In this document: positions 19,144 to 27,947 of the stretch, in pieces | Layout: every line of letters starts with the position of its first letter | Position numbering within the stretch: position 1 is the first letter of the stretch | Origin: Falsigemmobacter intermedius | GTDB lineage: Bacteria > Pseudomonadota > Alphaproteobacteria > Rhodobacterales > Rhodobacteraceae | Assembly (NCBI RefSeq): GCF_004054105.1 | Contig: NZ_SBLC01000015.1 | Span: forward strand, 23,283 to 87,282 | Reading direction: 5' to 3' | Length of the DNA: 64,000 bases | Notes under the pieces: generated by a model | What the model was told of the DNA's origin: nothing | The model's input: only the letters and a program-made list of their open reading frames with translations | Database searches by the model: none | Position numbers and translations under genes: made by a program

Positions 19144-19596
19144 ATGCTCAGCATCGGCGATCTGAGTGCAGCCAGCGGCGTGAAGATCCCGACGATCCGC
19201 TGGTATGAAGAAACCGGACTTCTGCCCGAGCCTGAGCGGGGCGCAAACGGACGCCGCCGCTATGGCGCGCAGGTCATCGCGCGGCTGCGCTTTATCCGCC
19301 ATGCGCGGGAGCTGGGCTTCGCGCCCGAGGCCATCCGACAGCTGCTCGCCCTGTCAGACCGCGCGGGGGAAAAGACCACCGACTGCGGCCCGGCCGATGC
19401 CCTGGCGAGAGCGCAGCTGGCAGACATCCGCAGCCGCATCGCGCGGCTGAAGGCGCTTGAGGCAGAATTAACCCTTATGTTGGAGGGTCGTCACGGCAGC
19501 GCCGGGGAATGCCGCGTGCTGGAGGTTCTCTCTGATCACGCGCTGTGCGAAAGCCATGAAAGCCGCCCCGACACCGATCTTCGCCACCCGATCTGA
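19144..19596 (+). CDS. MerR-family metal-responsive regulator
   Basis: A 150-residue regulator: winged helix (MLSIGDLSAASGVKIPTIRWYEETGLLP), dimerisation helix (about 80-115) and C-terminal metal loop. Cysteines at 81, 123 and 135 have the order seen in ZntR-type sensors (79, 114, 124), with wider spacing. Histidines 132 and 138 lie in the loop. With the adjacent CDF exporter, a zinc or similar divalent metal is the probable signal. GGAGG-type ribosome site AAGGAGG precedes the start. The shared 19062-19143 spacer should hold the operator, but I could not define a clear dyad. Confidence 0.9.
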   Translation: MLSIGDLSAASGVKIPTIRWYEETGLLPEPERGANGRRRYGAQVIARLRFIRHARELGFAPEAIRQLLALSDRAGEKTTDCGPADALARAQLADIRSRIARLKALEAELTLMLEGRHGSAGECRVLEVLSDHALCESHESRPDTDLRHPI

Positions 19597-19672
19597 GCGG
19601 GCTTCTGTTACAGCCCGTCACGCCTTCGCGAAGGGGGATGGTTGCCGCCGCAACACCCCTTATATTGAGGAT

Positions 19673-20296
19673 ATGATGCGTATAGCCCCTCTTCTCGCCC
19701 CGATCGCCGCTCTGATGATGGCTCTGCCGGCCCAGGCCGAAAAGCTGCCTCTGTCTGAGCTGTCGCGCTATCTCAACAGCCTGACCACCGCCCAGGCGGA
19801 GTTCACGCAGGTGAATGCCGATGGCACCATTGCCACCGGCACCATCAAGATCTCGCGCCCCGGCAAGGTGCGCTTCGAATATGCGCCGCCGGATAAATCG
19901 CTGGTTCTGGCCGATGGTCAGCAGGTTGCGATCTTTGATCCGAAATCCAACCAGCCCCCTGAGGTCTATCCGCTCAACCGCACACCGCTGAGCGTGATTC
20001 TGGCTCCGAACGTCAACCTGGGCCAGGCGCGGATGGTTGTGGCGCATCGCGAAGACGGCGCGACGACCAAAGTTACGGCGCAGGATCCGCAGCACCCGGA
20101 ATATGGGAAGATCGAAATGGTCTTCACCGCCAATCCGACTGAGCTGCGTCAGTGGGTGATCACCGATGACAGCGGCTCGCAGACCACGATGATCCTGGGC
20201 GAGCTGAACAAGGGCGTCCGCCTCTCCTCCCGCCAGTTCGACATCAATGAGGCGACTGAGCGGCGTGGCAACCCCAGCGGCGCGGCCAACCGCTGA
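19673..20296 (+). CDS. lolA: Outer-membrane lipoprotein carrier protein LolA
   Basis: A 207-residue periplasmic chaperone that ferries lipoproteins from LolCDE to the outer membrane. Signal peptide: MMRIAPLLAPIAALMMALPAQA, cleaved before EKLPL. The body has SLTTAQAEFTQVN, GTIKISRPGKVRFEYAPPDKSLVLADGQQV and the C-terminal LNKGVRLSSRQFDI, as in alphaproteobacterial LolA. The start may be the ATG at 19673 or the next codon; TTGAGG is just upstream. In related genomes lolA often follows ftsK; here it lies about 10 kb away in opposite orientation. Confidence 0.93.
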   Translation: MMRIAPLLAPIAALMMALPAQAEKLPLSELSRYLNSLTTAQAEFTQVNADGTIATGTIKISRPGKVRFEYAPPDKSLVLADGQQVAIFDPKSNQPPEVYPLNRTPLSVILAPNVNLGQARMVVAHREDGATTKVTAQDPQHPEYGKIEMVFTANPTELRQWVITDDSGSQTTMILGELNKGVRLSSRQFDINEATERRGNPSGAANR

Positions 20297-20320
20297 GGCA
20301 GCCCGCCGGTGCGAAATGAC

Positions 20321-20355
20321 ACCGCCCCCTTACGCCGGGGGGGCGGTTTCTTTTT
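20321..20355 (+). terminator. Terminator of lolA
   Basis: ACCGCCCCC pairs with GGGGGCGGT around a short loop (20321-20347), followed by TTCTTTTTG. Confidence 0.8.
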
Positions 20356-20425
20356 GCCCACTTGGTGCAGGACAGCAAAACGCCGCCCGCTGTGACAGGG
20401 GCGGCGTGCGGGATCTCTGCTCTGC

Positions 20426-21007
20426 TCAGCGGCAGTTCTGCAACTGAGTGCGGTAGCGTTCCGCCCGCGCCTCAACCCGGCCTGCGACGCTGAGAAGCCA
20501 GGGCTTGGCGTTATAGCTGCCACGGGCATAGCCGCTGCGCCCCTCATGATAGGCGAGATACTGGTTGCGCGCGTCATGTTTGGACAGGCCAAGCCGCTCC
20601 TGCGACTTGTGGAAATACCAGCCCATGAAATCGGTGGCATCATGGATACGGTCGCGCTTGGCACCGCGGCCGCCTTCTTCGCGCTGATATTCGCTCCAGG
20701 TGTCATCGAGCGCCTGGCTGTAGCCGTAGGCAGAGCTTTGCCGCCCCATGGGAATCACACCAAGCGTATAGCGGAAGGGAGTCCTCGCATTGCCCACAAA
20801 GCGCGATTCCTGGTGGATCACCGCCATCTGCACATGCAGCGGCACGCCCCAGCGACGCTCCGTCGCCTTCATGGCGCGGGCATATTTCGGCCGCTCCTGC
20901 ATCAGCGCGCAGGCATTATCAAGATTTCTCGGCGCAGAGAAATTGCCGCCACCACAGGAAGCAAGCACCAGCAAAAGCGCCGCCAGTCCGGGAATTCTGC
21001 TCTTCAT
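20426..21007 (-). CDS. Lytic transglycosylase-like lipoprotein
   Basis: A 193-residue lipoprotein: signal peptide with lipobox LASC, lipidated Cys18. A SLT-type (lysozyme-like) domain follows, with the catalytic glutamate in AVIHQESRF and the AYGYSQALDDTW segment in place of the usual GLMQ. It probably cleaves peptidoglycan glycan strands at the inner face of the outer membrane. The variant motif makes the substrate uncertain. It converges on lolA. Confidence 0.8.
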   Translation of the reverse strand: MKSRIPGLAALLLVLASCGGGNFSAPRNLDNACALMQERPKYARAMKATERRWGVPLHVQMAVIHQESRFVGNARTPFRYTLGVIPMGRQSSAYGYSQALDDTWSEYQREEGGRGAKRDRIHDATDFMGWYFHKSQERLGLSKHDARNQYLAYHEGRSGYARGSYNAKPWLLSVAGRVEARAERYRTQLQNCR

Positions 21008-21208
21008 GATCTGCCTGTCATTTTTTTCCCATCATAGCCCAAAGGGGACGGCCTGAAAATCCTCTGCCGGTAAGAATGGCGTGTTTCAGAGGCCCCGCAG
21101 GCGGCAGGTGGCGGAAGCCTGCGCAACACTGCGTTTCGCATCCGGGATGCCGCTGTCCTGGACAAGCGCTCGGAGCGGGCGTAAAAGCAGGGAACGGAGG
21201 GTCTATCG

Positions 21209-21535
21209 ATGCTGAAATCGCAGGCCAAATATCATCTTGGTCAGGTGGTGCGCCATCGCAAGCACCCCTTCCGCGGGGTCGTATTCGACGTGGACCCCAA
21301 ATTCGCCAATACCGAGGAGTGGTATTCCGCCATCCCCGAAGAGGCCCGGCCCCGCCGCGATCAGCCCTTCTATCATCTGCTCGCAGAGAATGAGCAAAGC
21401 TATTACGTGGCCTATGTCTCAGAGCAGAACCTGATACCCGATGACACCGGCGAGCCGGTGGATCACCCGGATCTCGGCGATCTTTTTGGTGAATTTCAGG
21501 GCGGTCGCTACGATCTGCAGTTTCAGATGAACTGA
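21209..21535 (+). CDS. hspQ: Heat shock protein HspQ
   Basis: A 108-residue HspQ-family protein: the N-terminus has KYHLGQVVRHRKHPFRGVVFDVDP, followed by QPFYHLLAENEQSYYVAYVSEQNL, both family signatures. HspQ is a hemimethylated-DNA-binding heat shock factor that in enterobacteria modulates Lon specificity and DnaA stability. GGAGGG precedes the ATG. Nothing else was recognised in the 200-bp upstream region. Confidence 0.95.
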   Translation: MLKSQAKYHLGQVVRHRKHPFRGVVFDVDPKFANTEEWYSAIPEEARPRRDQPFYHLLAENEQSYYVAYVSEQNLIPDDTGEPVDHPDLGDLFGEFQGGRYDLQFQMN

Positions 21536-21586
21536 CCTGCGGCGCGGGCTCTTGCCGCGCCTGGCCGCTTTGGTCATCTTGGACCC

Positions 21587-22336
21587 ATGACCCTGACTTC
21601 CCTTCTCAGCCAGTTCACCCCGGCCGATGCAGCAGCACTGGCCTTTCTTTTCATCGGCTGGACGGCGCTGGTGCGCTATATCGAGCATCCGCCGAAGCAT
21701 AATCCGTCAGTGACCGTGCTGATGGCGCGGATCCGGCGCGACTGGATGAAGGCCATGGTCACCCGTTCGCCACGCATTGTGGATTCGAATGTGATCGACA
21801 GCCTGCGGCAGTCGACCTCTTTTTTTGCCTCAACCTCAATGATTGCGATTGGCGGGGGCGTGGCGCTTCTGGGGGATGCGGAGCGGCTGGCGGGCTTTGC
21901 CAATGATCTGACCCTGGAGACCAGCCGCTCGGTGATTGAGGCCAAGCTGGTGCTGGTGATTCTGCTGGTCGCCAATGCCTTCCTGAAATTCGTCTGGGCG
22001 AACCGGGTCTTTGGCTATTGCTCGATCATGATCGCCTCGGTGCCGAATGATCCGGACACCCCCGGGGCTTACCGGCGCGCGCTGCAGGCGGCTGAGATCA
22101 ATATCACCGCGGCGCGGTCTTTCAACCGCGGCCTGCAGTCGGTCTATTTCGCCATTGCCGCCCTCGCCTGGCTCGCCGGGGCCGCGGCGCTGGTTCTGGC
22201 GGTGGTGGTGACGCTGGCCATGATGTGGCGGCGGGAATTTGCCTCAGCCTCGCGCCGCGCGATCTGGGTGGCGGTGCGCGAAGCGCCCCGCGAGAAAGAG
22301 GAAGCGGGGGCTGCCGCCCCCGCACCCCGGCTTTAA
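21587..22336 (+). CDS. DUF599-family membrane protein
   Basis: A 249-residue integral membrane protein with four predicted helices (about 15-33, 85-103, 125-143, 198-220). The N-terminal pattern (WTALVRYIEH...RRDWMKAM...RIVDSNVIDSLRQSTSFFASTSMIAIGGG) is that of DUF599, a family of unknown function common in alphaproteobacteria. The stop codon lies inside a bidirectional terminator hairpin. Confidence 0.85.
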   Translation: MTLTSLLSQFTPADAAALAFLFIGWTALVRYIEHPPKHNPSVTVLMARIRRDWMKAMVTRSPRIVDSNVIDSLRQSTSFFASTSMIAIGGGVALLGDAERLAGFANDLTLETSRSVIEAKLVLVILLVANAFLKFVWANRVFGYCSIMIASVPNDPDTPGAYRRALQAAEINITAARSFNRGLQSVYFAIAALAWLAGAAALVLAVVVTLAMMWRREFASASRRAIWVAVREAPREKEEAGAAAPAPRL

Positions 22337-22360
22337 GGGGGCTCCCGCCCCCTTAAAAAT
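22332..22360 (+). terminator. Bidirectional terminator between DUF599 gene and aldehyde dehydrogenase
   Basis: TTTAAGGGGG (22332-22341) pairs with CCCCCTTAAA (22348-22357), with A/T tracts on both sides, between convergent genes. Confidence 0.8.
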
Positions 22361-22366
22361 CCCGTC

Positions 22367-23806
22367 TCACCCGTGGTGCGCGGCAACCGTTTTCAGGACC
22401 GAGAAGCCGTAAAGCGCTTCAAACCCCTTCTCGCGGCCATGGCCGGATTTGCCGATCCCGCCGAAGGGCAGTTCCACCCCGCCTGCCGCGCCATAGTTGT
22501 TCAGAAACACCTGACCCGCGCGCAGCCGTTTCGCCATCCGCATCTGACGGCCGCCGTTTTCTGACCAGACCCCGGCCACAAGGCCGAAGTCGGTGCCATT
22601 GGCGATTTTCACGGCCTCATCCTCATCGCTGAAGGGGATGACAACCTGCACTGGGCCGAAAATCTCTTCCTGGGCCAGGCGGTGATCGGGGTTCACCCGG
22701 GCCAGCAGGGTCGGGCGGACATAATGGCCGCCTTTCGGCGCATCATCGGCAATCACCCCCTGGCCTGCCAGGGTCAGGTCTTTGCCCAGGTCGAGCATGC
22801 CGTTGATCATGTTGCATTGTTTGCCGGAAATCACCGGACCGACATCAAGGTCCGCAAGCGCCGCGCCGACCCGAAGCTGAGCGTAACGGGCGGCCATTTT
22901 CTCCACCACCTCATCATAGCGCGCGCGGTGCACCAGAATGCGCGAGGAGGCCGAACAGGTCTGGCCCGCATTCTGGATCCCGGCATTTACGAGGAAGGGC
23001 AGCGCCTTCTCCAGATCGGCGTCTTCAAAGACCAGTTGCGGAGACTTGCCGCCAAGCTCCAGCGTGACGGGGATCACATTGCGCGCCGCCGCTGCCTGGA
23101 TCAGCTGCCCCACAGGGACCGAGCCGGTGAAGGAGATATGGTGGATCCCGCGATGCCCCGAGAGCGCCGCCCCCGCCGCCTCGCCAAGCCCGGTGACGAT
23201 GTTCAGCGCCCCCGCAGGAAGACCCGCCGCCATGGCGATACGACCAAAGGCCAGCGCCGTGAGGCTGGCCTCCTCAGCGGGTTTCAGCACCGCTGCATTG
23301 CCCATGGCCAGCGCCGCCCCCACCGAGCGGCCAAGGATCTGCATGGGGTAATTCCAGGGGATGATATGGCCGGTCACGCCATGCGGCTCGCGCAGGGTGT
23401 AGACGGTATAGCCGTCGAGAAAGGGGATCGTCTCGCCGTGGAATTTATCGCAGGCCCCGGCGTAAAACTCAAAATAACGCGCCATGGCGATGGCATCGGC
23501 GCGGGCCTGTTTCAGCGGCTTGCCGACATCGCGGGCCTCGATGAAGGCCAGTTCTTCGGTGTGCTCAAGAATTTTACGGCTGATCGCCATCAGCACGCGG
23601 CCGCGCTCAAAGGCGGGCATGCGGCCCCAGTCGCCCTGCAAGGCTGCCTCAGCCGCCGCCACGGCCTCATCGATCTCAGCCGCGCCCCCGGCGGCAATCT
23701 CAGACCAGATCTCACCGGTGGAGGGGTCTTCGACGCCGAGCACCTCAGCGGTGCGGCGCCAGGTGCCGCCGATCAGAATTTCGCGCGGCTCATACCAAAG
23801 CGTCAT
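22367..23806 (-). CDS. NAD(P)-dependent aldehyde dehydrogenase
   Basis: A 479-residue ALDH-superfamily enzyme. Seen: the oxyanion Asn in HIIPWNYPMQI, the cofactor loop SFTGSVPVGQ, the general base in VTLELGGKSPQLVF, the catalytic cysteine in QNAGQTCSASSRI, and the EEIFGPV and FGGIGKSGHGREKG motifs near the C-terminus. This resembles betaine/gamma-aminobutyraldehyde-type dehydrogenases; the exact substrate is open. It overlaps the ABC ATPase gene by 17 bp and so is the last cistron of the transporter operon, suggesting that it oxidises an aldehyde derived from the imported compound (inference). Confidence 0.88.
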   Translation of the reverse strand: MTLWYEPREILIGGTWRRTAEVLGVEDPSTGEIWSEIAAGGAAEIDEAVAAAEAALQGDWGRMPAFERGRVLMAISRKILEHTEELAFIEARDVGKPLKQARADAIAMARYFEFYAGACDKFHGETIPFLDGYTVYTLREPHGVTGHIIPWNYPMQILGRSVGAALAMGNAAVLKPAEEASLTALAFGRIAMAAGLPAGALNIVTGLGEAAGAALSGHRGIHHISFTGSVPVGQLIQAAAARNVIPVTLELGGKSPQLVFEDADLEKALPFLVNAGIQNAGQTCSASSRILVHRARYDEVVEKMAARYAQLRVGAALADLDVGPVISGKQCNMINGMLDLGKDLTLAGQGVIADDAPKGGHYVRPTLLARVNPDHRLAQEEIFGPVQVVIPFSDEDEAVKIANGTDFGLVAGVWSENGGRQMRMAKRLRAGQVFLNNYGAAGGVELPFGGIGKSGHGREKGFEALYGFSVLKTVAAHHG

Positions 23807-25391
23807 TTGAAACAGTCCAGTCAGACGGGATCACCGGCGTGGCGGCAATCAGTTGGCAGGTATAGGGGTGGCGCGGCGCGGAAAACACCGCCCCCGTCAG
23901 CCCCTGCTCGACAATTTCACCGGATTTCATCACCATAACCCGGTCGGTAATGGCACGCACCACATGCAGATCGTGGCTGATAAAGAGATAAGACAGCCCC
24001 AGCCGTCCCTGCAGATCGGCCAGCAGATCAAGGATCTGCGCCCGCACCCGCACATCAAGCGCAGAGACCGCCTCATCGAGAATGATCAGCTCAGGCCGCA
24101 CGATCAGCGCGCGGGCAATGGCGATCCGCTGGCGCTGGCCGCCGGAGAATTCGTGGATGTATTTCTCAGCATCTCCGGGTTTCAGACCCACTTCCGTGAG
24201 CGCCGCTGCCACACGGTCGCGCTGCTCGGCCTGCGGGGCCGGGGCGAGGTGGAAAGGCTCTGCCACCAGGCGACCGACCTTGTGGCGCGGGTTAAAGCTG
24301 CCATAGGGGTCCTGGAAGACCACCTGCATCCGGGCGCGCTGCGCCGGGGTGACTGCCCCTGCGTGAATTTTCTCGCCGCAAAGGGTGATGCTGCCGCCCT
24401 GGATCGGCTCCAGCCCCAGAATGGCGCGGGTGAGGGTGGATTTCCCGCAACCCGATTCCCCGACCAGCCCCAGGCTTTCGCCCCGATGCAGGGTGAAGCT
24501 GACGCCCTTTACCGCCTCAAGGCGCGGCGGCGGACCGAAGAACGACGCCCGCGGCAGGGCATAGCTGCGCCGCACACCCTCAACGCTCAGCAAAGGCTCT
24601 GTTCCGGCGGTGGCGGCGCGGTCGGGCTGATGGGCTGAGGCCGCAAAAAGACGGCGGGTGTACTCATGGGTGCGGGTGCGAAACAGCGCCTCGGTCGGCC
24701 CCTGCTCAACAATCCGGCCCTGCTGCATGACGGCCACTTCATCGGCCACGCCCGCCACCACCGCGAGATCATGGGTGATGAGCAAAAGCCCCATGCCCTC
24801 TTCGGCGACGAGCTCTTTCAGAAGATCGAGGATCTGCGCCTGGGTGGTCACATCCAGCGCCGTGGTCGGCTCATCTGCGATCAGCAGTTTCGGGCGCAGC
24901 GCGATGGCCATGGCAATGCAGACGCGCTGGCGCTGCCCGCCCGAGAGTTCATGCGGAAAGCGGGTCAGCGGAAAGCGATCTTCCGTCAGCCCCACACGGT
25001 TCAGCTTTTCCCGCGCTACTTTCAGCGCATCCGCCCGGCTGGCCGCGCCATGGATCACCAGGGTCTCAGCCACCTGATCGCCGATGCTTTGCACCGGGTT
25101 CAGCGCGGTCATCGGCTCCTGGAAGATCATGCCGATCTCGCGCCCGCGCACATGGCACATCTGCGCTTCTGTCAGGGACAAAAGGTCATGGCCCTGCAGC
25201 TTCGCCGCGCCTGAGACCTTTGCCCCCTCCGGCAAAAGCCCCATGACGGAAAAGGACGTCAGCGATTTGCCCGAGCCGCTTTCCCCCACCAGGCCAAAGA
25301 CCTGACCCGCCTTCATGGTGAAGGAGACATCCTCAAGGATCTGCGTCCCGTGGATCGAGAGCGAGAGATTTTCAACCGACAAAAGGCTCAT
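23790..25391 (-). CDS. ABC transporter ATP-binding protein with two fused ATPase domains (DppD-DppF type)
   Basis: A 533-residue peptide/nickel-type ABC ATPase in which two nucleotide-binding domains are fused. Domain 1 has GLVGESGSGKSLTSF and LSGGQRQRVCIAMAIAL; domain 2 has GLVGESGCGKSTLTRA and FSGGQRQRIAIARALIV. Both keep Walker B (LLIADEPTTALDV, LIILDEAVSALDV). It powers the two adjacent permeases. Its start overlaps the stop of the upstream permease gene by 4 bp. Confidence 0.93.
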   Translation of the reverse strand: MSLLSVENLSLSIHGTQILEDVSFTMKAGQVFGLVGESGSGKSLTSFSVMGLLPEGAKVSGAAKLQGHDLLSLTEAQMCHVRGREIGMIFQEPMTALNPVQSIGDQVAETLVIHGAASRADALKVAREKLNRVGLTEDRFPLTRFPHELSGGQRQRVCIAMAIALRPKLLIADEPTTALDVTTQAQILDLLKELVAEEGMGLLLITHDLAVVAGVADEVAVMQQGRIVEQGPTEALFRTRTHEYTRRLFAASAHQPDRAATAGTEPLLSVEGVRRSYALPRASFFGPPPRLEAVKGVSFTLHRGESLGLVGESGCGKSTLTRAILGLEPIQGGSITLCGEKIHAGAVTPAQRARMQVVFQDPYGSFNPRHKVGRLVAEPFHLAPAPQAEQRDRVAAALTEVGLKPGDAEKYIHEFSGGQRQRIAIARALIVRPELIILDEAVSALDVRVRAQILDLLADLQGRLGLSYLFISHDLHVVRAITDRVMVMKSGEIVEQGLTGAVFSAPRHPYTCQLIAATPVIPSDWTVSNDALV

Positions 25392-26209
25392 CTTGCGCGC
25401 CTCAACCGCGGGTCGAGAAGATCACGCAGCCCGTCCCCCATCAGGTTCAGCCCCAGCACCGTCAGCACAATGGCCAGACCCGGCAGCACCGCCAGATGCG
25501 GGGCCATGGAAATCATCGTCTGGCTTTCCGCCAGCATCCGCCCCCAGGAGGGGATCGGCGGCTGCGCACCAAGACCCACATAAGAGAGGCCCGCCTCTGC
25601 GAGGATCCCCAGCGAAAACTGAATGGTGCCCTGCACGATCAGCAGATTGGCGATATTGGGCAGGATATGCTCGGCCGAGATGCGGGCCTGGCCCTTCCCC
25701 GCCACCTCTGCCGCACGGATGTAATCCAGCGTCCAGAGCGACAAGGCCCCCCCGCGCGTCACCCGCGCAAAGACCGGAATGTTGAAAATCCCGATGGCGA
25801 TGATGGCATTGGTGGCTGAGGGGCCAAAGACGGCGGTGATCAGAATGGCGATGACCAGCGAGGGGAAGGCAAAGACCAGATCATTGCCGCGCATAACCAG
25901 CTCATCCACCAGCCCGCCGCGCCGCGCTGCCGCCAGAAGGCCCAGCGGCACGCCAAAGGCGATGCCGATGCCCACCGCCAGGATCGCCACCGCAATCGAG
26001 GTGCGTGCCCCCACCATCAGCATCGACAGGATATCGCGGCCAAAGTGATCGGTGCCTAAGGGAAACCCCGGCGTGCCCACCGGCTTCATCTTATTGGCGA
26101 TCGCCAGCTGCTCAACCGGCACCGGCACCCAAACCAGCGAGATCAGCGCCGCCAGTGCGAAGACCCCGGCCAGCACCGCGCCAAGGATCAGGGTCCAGCG
26201 GCCCTTCAT
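25388..26209 (-). CDS. ABC transporter permease (DppC type)
   Basis: A 273-residue inner-membrane permease of the peptide/nickel importer family. It has five to six hydrophobic helices, the periplasmic HFGRDILSMLMVGARTSI entrance segment typical of DppC/OppC, and the cytoplasmic coupling loop (about 175-195: YIRAAEVAGKGQARISAEHILPN). ATGA overlaps link it both to the upstream DppB-type permease and to the downstream ATPase. Confidence 0.92.
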   Translation of the reverse strand: MKGRWTLILGAVLAGVFALAALISLVWVPVPVEQLAIANKMKPVGTPGFPLGTDHFGRDILSMLMVGARTSIAVAILAVGIGIAFGVPLGLLAAARRGGLVDELVMRGNDLVFAFPSLVIAILITAVFGPSATNAIIAIGIFNIPVFARVTRGGALSLWTLDYIRAAEVAGKGQARISAEHILPNIANLLIVQGTIQFSLGILAEAGLSYVGLGAQPPIPSWGRMLAESQTMISMAPHLAVLPGLAIVLTVLGLNLMGDGLRDLLDPRLRRAR

Positions 26210-27153
26210 GCGCGCCTCCGCAGTCGGGGGTCGACCAGGGCATAGGCCAGATCGACCAGAAAGTTCACCAGGATCACCGCGCCCACCAGGATCATCACCA
26301 CCGATTTCACCACGATCAGATCACGCTGCGTGATACCCTGGAAAATCAGCCGGCCCAGTCCGGGCAGGAAAAAGACATTCTCAATGATGATCGCACCCGC
26401 CAGCAGAAAGCTGAACTGCAGCCCCAGGATGGTCAGCACCGGGATCAGCGCATTGCGAAAGGCATGGCGCAGCACGGCCTGGGTGCGGTTCAGCCCCTTG
26501 GCACGCGCAGTGCGCACATAGTCCTGGGTCAGCGTCTCCAGCACCGAAGAGCGCATCACCCGCGCAAGGATCGACGCCTGAGGCAGCGCCAGCGCCACCG
26601 CCGGAAGGGTAAGGGCTTTGACATTGACCCAGATCCCCTTCTCCCAACCCGGAAAACCACCCGAGGGCAGCCAGCGCAGATTGACCGCGAAGATCAGCAC
26701 AAGGATCATCGCGAACCAGAAATTCGGCACCGCCACGCCCAGCTGCGTCGTGCCCATCACCGCCAGATCCGTGGCCTTCCCCTGACGCGCTGCGGCCAGC
26801 AGGCCCACCGGCAGCGCGATGGCGGTCGAGAGCACCAGCGCATAAAGCGTCAGCGGTACTGAGACCTCCATCCGGGCGGAGATCAGCTCTGCAACCGGGG
26901 TGCGGTAGGTATAAGAGGTGCCAAAATCGCCCTGCAGCATGCCGGTGACCCATCCGAGATAACGCGACAGCAGAGAGCCGTTCAGCCCAAGCTGCTCGCG
27001 CAGCGCCTCAAGCGTGTCGGGGGCGGCATTCATCCCCAGCATGAAACTGGCTGCATCGCCGGGAATGATCTCGAGCACGGCAAAAATCACGAGACTCGCC
27101 ACAACGAGGCTCAGGATCAGTGAGACAAGCCGCGAAGCCGCATAGCGTAGCAT
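26206..27153 (-). CDS. ABC transporter permease (DppB type)
   Basis: A 315-residue inner-membrane permease. It opens MLRYAASRLVSLILSLVVASLVIF, contains GDFGTSYTYRTPV, and has the coupling loop YVRTARAKGLNRTQAVLRHAFRNALIPV, all typical of DppB/OppB. The ATG at 27153 has AAGGGG seven bases before it; the open frame further upstream has no matching start. It is first in a four-gene operon (permease, permease, ATPase, aldehyde dehydrogenase). No periplasmic binding protein is encoded here, so it must be elsewhere or shared. Confidence 0.92.
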   Translation of the reverse strand: MLRYAASRLVSLILSLVVASLVIFAVLEIIPGDAASFMLGMNAAPDTLEALREQLGLNGSLLSRYLGWVTGMLQGDFGTSYTYRTPVAELISARMEVSVPLTLYALVLSTAIALPVGLLAAARQGKATDLAVMGTTQLGVAVPNFWFAMILVLIFAVNLRWLPSGGFPGWEKGIWVNVKALTLPAVALALPQASILARVMRSSVLETLTQDYVRTARAKGLNRTQAVLRHAFRNALIPVLTILGLQFSFLLAGAIIIENVFFLPGLGRLIFQGITQRDLIVVKSVVMILVGAVILVNFLVDLAYALVDPRLRRRA

Positions 27154-27317
27154 GAATTCCCCTTCGTTGCGGCTGAGGCTAGCGAGACAGAGATTGCGGG
27201 TCCAGCAGAATGCGCATGGCTTTGCCGATGAAAACGCCGCTGGCACAACGCGGAAAATTCCGTCTTGCTCTGTGCTGCGGGGGCGTTATTGCGAAGGGGA
27301 TCAACAGGAGATGCCCG

Positions 27318-27779
27318 ATGCCCCCGCTTTCACGCCGTATGCTGCTTGCCGGTCTGCTGACCACTGGCCTGACCGCCTGCGCGGGGCGTAAGGCAGACGA
27401 GGGGCGCGATTACGGCATCGGCCCGAACCCCGAACTGAACCGGCTGATCCATCACTATGCCGATCATTATGAGGTGCCCCGCGCCCTGGTGCACCGCGTG
27501 GTTCAGCGCGAAAGCAAATACAACCCCCGCGCCCGCAATGGCAGCTATTACGGGCTGATGCAGATCATGCCGCAGACCGCCCGCACCATGGGCTATCGCG
27601 GCAGCCCGGAGGGGCTTCTGGATGCGGAAACCAACCTGAAATATGCGGTGAAATATCTGCGCGGGGCCTGGATGGTCGCGGATGGCAGCCATGACCGCGC
27701 GGTCTCCTGGTATGCACGGGGCTACTATTATGAGGCCAAACGCCGGGGCCTGCTGCGCGAGACCGGTTTGCGGAGCTGA
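27318..27779 (+). CDS. Lytic transglycosylase (SLT domain) lipoprotein
   Basis: A 153-residue lipoprotein: signal with Ser-Arg-Arg-Met-Leu-Leu (Tat-like) and lipobox LTAC, lipidated Cys21. The SLT domain shows the catalytic glutamate in VVQRESKYNP, then YGLMQIMPQTARTMGY and the terminal SWYARGYYYEAKRRG, all family 1 transglycosylase motifs. It probably cleaves murein with formation of 1,6-anhydro-muropeptides. The ATG at 27318 is chosen for the AGGAG eight bases upstream. It is divergent from the ABC operon and upstream of the exosortase gene. Confidence 0.88.
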   Translation: MPPLSRRMLLAGLLTTGLTACAGRKADEGRDYGIGPNPELNRLIHHYADHYEVPRALVHRVVQRESKYNPRARNGSYYGLMQIMPQTARTMGYRGSPEGLLDAETNLKYAVKYLRGAWMVADGSHDRAVSWYARGYYYEAKRRGLLRETGLRS

Positions 27780-27947
27780 GCCGGCAGCCCTTGCAGAGCC
27801 GGGCTGCGGCCGTTCCGGTTTCGGAAACACTTTCGCCTTAATCTGACTCTACTCTGCAACAAATCTCCGTGGCAGTCTGAGCGCAGCCCGAGTGCCCGAT
27901 CGCTTCGTGGCCCTGTGACCTGTGATCAGTGAAGCCGGAGAGATGTA

